Below, piece after piece: positions 61,199-64,000 of a stretch of DNA of 64,000 nt (position 1 is its first letter; the number at the start of each line of letters is the position of its first letter). Source of the DNA: Paenibacillus camelliae. GTDB taxonomy: Bacteria; Bacillota; Bacilli; Paenibacillales; Paenibacillaceae. The notes beneath the pieces were generated by a model. It was not told where the DNA came from, ran no database searches, and worked only from the letters and a program-made list of their open reading frames with translations. The stretch is taken from positions 1,178,001-1,242,000 of the forward strand of contig NZ_JAMBNY010000001.1 of the NCBI RefSeq assembly GCF_023715345.1. Direction: 5' to 3'. A program made the position numbers and the translations under genes.

Positions 61199-62560
61199 TT
61201 ACTCTTTGTATAGTTCTTTGTATTTGTCCTGCATAGCTTTGGCTACATCTTCGGCCGTTGTATTTTTACCTCCGATAATTTCAGCGAACTTAGATTGCAT
61301 AACATCGCTTACGCCTGCAGGCCACATTTGATTAGAGAAATAGAATGCATTCCCTGAAGATTGAATCTCACTTAGTACATTTTGAAAAATATCATGTTGC
61401 AACTCAACGCCGCTAAATACACTAATAGATGGATTTGATGCAACCCAAGCTTCAAACAATGGAGATTCAGCATCATACAAATATTCGAATACTTGCTTTG
61501 CTACATCGAGATTAGCTGATTTGGCATTAAGTGCGTAGCCCGCAGCAGTAGAAGCAGAAGCATACACGGGTTGGTTAGCATCGTTACCAGGAAGTGAGAA
61601 GAATCCACGTTCAAATTCAGATGCGCCAGATGCTGTTACGCCAGGCAAATCCCAGGTTCCTGTAAAGATCATCGCTGCTTTTCCGTCTACAAATTGTTGG
61701 ATGGCTTGAGCGCTCGCCATTCCTAAAGAGCCGCTCACAACATAACCTTTATCGTAAAGTTCTTTGTATTGATTGAGCGTCTTAATCCATTTTTCATCTG
61801 TTAGCTCGGTTTCACCAGTTTGCAGCTTATTATCGAATTCTGGATCAGAAGGATATACACTATTAGCTGCAAGTTGATACATACCGAACTGAATAACCCA
61901 TGGATCTTTATCTCCCATTACGATTGGTGTGATGCCTGCCGCTTTCAGTTTTTCAGAAGCATCAAGGAAGCTAGGCCAATCGGTAGGCACTTCAGTTATA
62001 CCGGCTTGTTCAAATAAATCCTTATTATAGAATGTTCCAAGAATGTCCATTCCTTTAGCTACTGCATACGGCTTACCGTCATAGCTCATATCATTTTTCG
62101 CAGCCTGACTTACACGATCCCAGAAGCTAAGCTCTGACAGATCAGCTGCATAGCCTGCCTTAGCGACTTCTATCGCTCCCATATTAGCGAGCTTCGGGAA
62201 CACTAAGAAAATATCCGGTCCTTCACCAGCACCAAGCTTTGTTTTAACCGTTGTATAGTACTGCTCATCTGGAAGCTTCTGTACTTCAAGTGTTACGTTT
62301 GGAAACTTTTCTCTCACTAATCGTGGTAAAGTTTCCAGCTCAAAATCTTCACCTTCAGCTGCCTTTGCTCCAGAAACCAGCATAGTTAACGTTACAGGTT
62401 CATCCGTTGAAGTTGAAGGAGAAGGTGATTCAGTTGAATTATTAGGATTGTTCGTAGCATTGGATGTACCAGAGTTGTTGCTATTAGATGAGCATGCTCC
62501 AAGCACTAGCAGTATTGCTACTAATAACATGACTAACGTCTTACGATTCAACACTTTCAT
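61199..62560 (-). CDS. Sugar ABC importer solute-binding lipoprotein
   Basis: A 453-residue binding protein with a lipoprotein signal (LVLGACSSNSN, Cys about residue 23), a long Asn/Ser/Thr/Pro-rich linker (about 24-52) and a family 1 solute-binding fold. The stretch FYNKDLFEQAGITEVPTDWP is typical of CUT1 oligosaccharide binders. The permeases follow directly, so this is probably the dedicated binding protein of the importer. A partial cre-like sequence lies upstream at 62629-62642. Confidence 0.9.
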   Translation of the reverse strand: MKVLNRKTLVMLLVAILLVLGACSSNSNNSGTSNATNNPNNSTESPSPSTSTDEPVTLTMLVSGAKAAEGEDFELETLPRLVREKFPNVTLEVQKLPDEQYYTTVKTKLGAGEGPDIFLVFPKLANMGAIEVAKAGYAADLSELSFWDRVSQAAKNDMSYDGKPYAVAKGMDILGTFYNKDLFEQAGITEVPTDWPSFLDASEKLKAAGITPIVMGDKDPWVIQFGMYQLAANSVYPSDPEFDNKLQTGETELTDEKWIKTLNQYKELYDKGYVVSGSLGMASAQAIQQFVDGKAAMIFTGTWDLPGVTASGASEFERGFFSLPGNDANQPVYASASTAAGYALNAKSANLDVAKQVFEYLYDAESPLFEAWVASNPSISVFSGVELQHDIFQNVLSEIQSSGNAFYFSNQMWPAGVSDVMQSKFAEIIGGKNTTAEDVAKAMQDKYKELYKE

Positions 62561-62628
62561 TTAATTACCCCCTGTGAAATTGTCATTACGTTTCTACAAT
62601 TTCAATTCTATAGGGTATAGCGATAATG

Positions 62629-62642
62629 AGTAAGCGCTTCAT
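62629..62642. promoter_or_regulatory. Partial catabolite-responsive (cre-like) sequence
   Basis: AGTAAGCGCTTCAT shares the central GTAAGCGCTT with the CcpA consensus TGTAAGCGCTTACA but differs at both ends (10 of 14). It lies 70-80 nt upstream of the binding protein start, a suitable place for carbon catabolite control. The match is incomplete. Confidence 0.3.
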
Positions 62643-62675
62643 TTTTTGCTTGAGTACCGCATTTTTTGGGTGTAA

Positions 62676-63983
62676 TTAATGTCCTCGTGCAAGCTCCTCC
62701 TGTAGCTCTGTCAAATATTGATTGGCAGTATAATCCTCATTAGTCATTAATAGCTGCGCATTATCCCATGCCAGCAGCTGTGCACTAGTATTGAACCTGG
62801 CCTCAAACCAAAGTGCACCTTTTTTTGCTTCCGTTATTTTTTCTTGGACAAGTCTCGTTAATGGCGGCAGATCTTCTGGTGTATTTTGAATTTGAAAACC
62901 AGTAATCATACCTAGATCATTCATCGCACGATCTCCGTATCGTTCAAACACATATTTCATCCATTTGCCAACTTCAGGTGTATAAGCTGCTTTCGAAAAG
63001 GAGGTAGTTAATCCTGCGTTTACAGGGTACTCATCTAATGTTCCAATCCCTCCTTCTACAAGAGGAATACTAAAGAAACCAATAGATTCCTCACCAATAT
63101 GGTTCTGATCCTTGTTATTGAATGCACGAAGCTGCCAGCTTCCCATATAAAACATAGCCGTCTTGCCTTGCAGAAATGCATTTAACGAAGTCTCCATATC
63201 TGTCGTATTTATTCTTGGCCCCAAGTATCCTTTAAGTGCCATTTGCTGAACTGTATCCACTGCCTCTACAAAGCCTTCATCTGTCAAAGACATCTCGCCT
63301 TTATCAACACGCTCCATGACATCCGCACCATACATTCGAATAGCGTAAGCGTTAATTAGTCTAGTAATCGGCCACTTATCCTTGCCTGCAACGGCAAATG
63401 GCTGTACTCCGCTTGTATGTAGTATCTCTGAAGCTTGAAGCAATTCGTTCCAGGTTTGGGGTACCTGAAGCTCATGCTGTTTGAAAATTTCTTTGTTATA
63501 CCAGAAGCCTTCGATATTGAACTCAAGCGGCAGCGCATACAACCCTTCACCGTTCGCGTATGATTTCAATAGCTCGACAGCCGCGGGATTAAGTTGATTC
63601 ATCATACCTAATTCACTGAATGCTTCTTCCAAGTCTAGCACTGCATCACTATGTATCAAATCTAGCAACGGTTTGCCCGATTGATAGCTGAAAAGCACAG
63701 GAAGATCGTTACTTGCCGCCAGCAATTGAACACGCTGATTCAAATTACTTTCCGCGACGTTTTCAAATTTGAACTTTATTTCAGGATTTGCAGCCTGATA
63801 TTCACGAGCAAGCTCACTAATAATCCTTGCGCTTCCTTCATTCTCCTTATTGGATGATAAATACATAATGATCTGGCTCGAATGCTGTTCAATCGTTTCC
63901 TGAGCAGGCTTATATCCACATGCTGAAAGTACTGCAATGATGATCAAGCCAGATAGTATTCTCGGTATCGGGTAGCTATTCAT
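62676..63983 (-). CDS. Second solute-binding lipoprotein
   Basis: A 435-residue binding protein of family 1 with a lipoprotein signal (AVLSACGYKP, Cys about residue 22) and the typical fold (FWYNKEIFKQHELQVPQTWN). It differs clearly from the binding protein encoded 115 nt downstream. It may bind another sugar for the same permeases, or work with a sensor protein encoded beyond the window edge, as some Paenibacillus binding proteins next to kinase genes do. The frame is complete within the window; only 17 bases remain upstream, so the promoter cannot be judged. Confidence 0.88.
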   Translation of the reverse strand: MNSYPIPRILSGLIIIAVLSACGYKPAQETIEQHSSQIIMYLSSNKENEGSARIISELAREYQAANPEIKFKFENVAESNLNQRVQLLAASNDLPVLFSYQSGKPLLDLIHSDAVLDLEEAFSELGMMNQLNPAAVELLKSYANGEGLYALPLEFNIEGFWYNKEIFKQHELQVPQTWNELLQASEILHTSGVQPFAVAGKDKWPITRLINAYAIRMYGADVMERVDKGEMSLTDEGFVEAVDTVQQMALKGYLGPRINTTDMETSLNAFLQGKTAMFYMGSWQLRAFNNKDQNHIGEESIGFFSIPLVEGGIGTLDEYPVNAGLTTSFSKAAYTPEVGKWMKYVFERYGDRAMNDLGMITGFQIQNTPEDLPPLTRLVQEKITEAKKGALWFEARFNTSAQLLAWDNAQLLMTNEDYTANQYLTELQEELARGH

Positions 63984-64000
63984 TTCACATTCCCCTTTGT

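Noticed and set aside
1..64000. Search by eye for CRISPR arrays, tRNA or rRNA genes, insertion sequences and prophage genes
   Set aside because: No regularly spaced repeats, cloverleaf candidates, transposase motifs or phage structural genes were recognised; the only tandem repeat is the short one at 38232-38279.

Overview
The window looks like chromosomal DNA of a Gram-positive, low-to-moderate GC, plant-polysaccharide-degrading member of the Paenibacillaceae (Paenibacillus-like). Reasons: strong AGGAGG-type ribosome binding sites with frequent TTG/GTG starts; many lipoprotein sugar-binding proteins; paired CUT1 permeases without a local ATPase; large AraC-type regulators and a YesM/YesN-type two-component pair; several Gfo/Idh/MocA oxidoreductases; and a Bacillus-type QoxABCD quinol oxidase. 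I see no rRNA, tRNA, CRISPR array, insertion sequence or phage gene.

Layout. 1-2740 (minus strand): a nitrite-respiration operon, nirK, then a YlbF-like protein with a Cys-rich tail, a Crp/Fnr regulator and a DUF2249 protein cut by the window edge. 2988-8022: an SGNH esterase and an AraC regulator facing two Gfo/Idh/MocA dehydrogenases. 8138-13491 (minus): a BlaI/MecI-type repressor, the qoxABCD terminal oxidase operon and an orphan OmpR-type response regulator whose phospho-acceptor Asp is replaced by Glu. 13901-20968: a membrane-bound AraC-type regulator convergent with an Lpl-type sugar importer operon ending in a DUF2264 protein.

21369-32017 (minus): an oligosaccharide importer and four enzymes without signal peptides (two GH43, a GH31 alpha-xylosidase, a GH94 phosphorylase), apparently for intracellular breakdown of imported xylose-containing oligosaccharides. 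A divergent YesM/YesN-type sensor kinase and regulator (32138-35571) flank it. 35662-42988 (minus): a pectin (rhamnogalacturonan) module with a GH106-like enzyme, a CE12-type acetylesterase and a GH105 unsaturated rhamnogalacturonyl hydrolase, then a separately terminated Gfo/Idh dehydrogenase and sugar isomerase. 43163-49225: three AraC regulators, a GH35 beta-galactosidase and an aldo/keto reductase.

49444-50898: small and broken genes, including two unrelated 5'-truncated fragments meeting head to head near 50130, which looks like a rearrangement scar. 51055-57313 (minus): an unusual operon with a sugar-type ABC importer, an MBL-fold hydrolase, an inositol-monophosphatase-like enzyme, a GntR/UTRA regulator and a secreted PLC-like phosphodiesterase, preceded by a 20-bp near-perfect palindrome that is a good candidate operator. 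57493-63983 (minus): a secreted GH5-like glycanase with a ricin-type lectin domain, two permeases and two tandem solute-binding lipoproteins. All four importers lack an ATPase and probably share a distant MsmX-type one.
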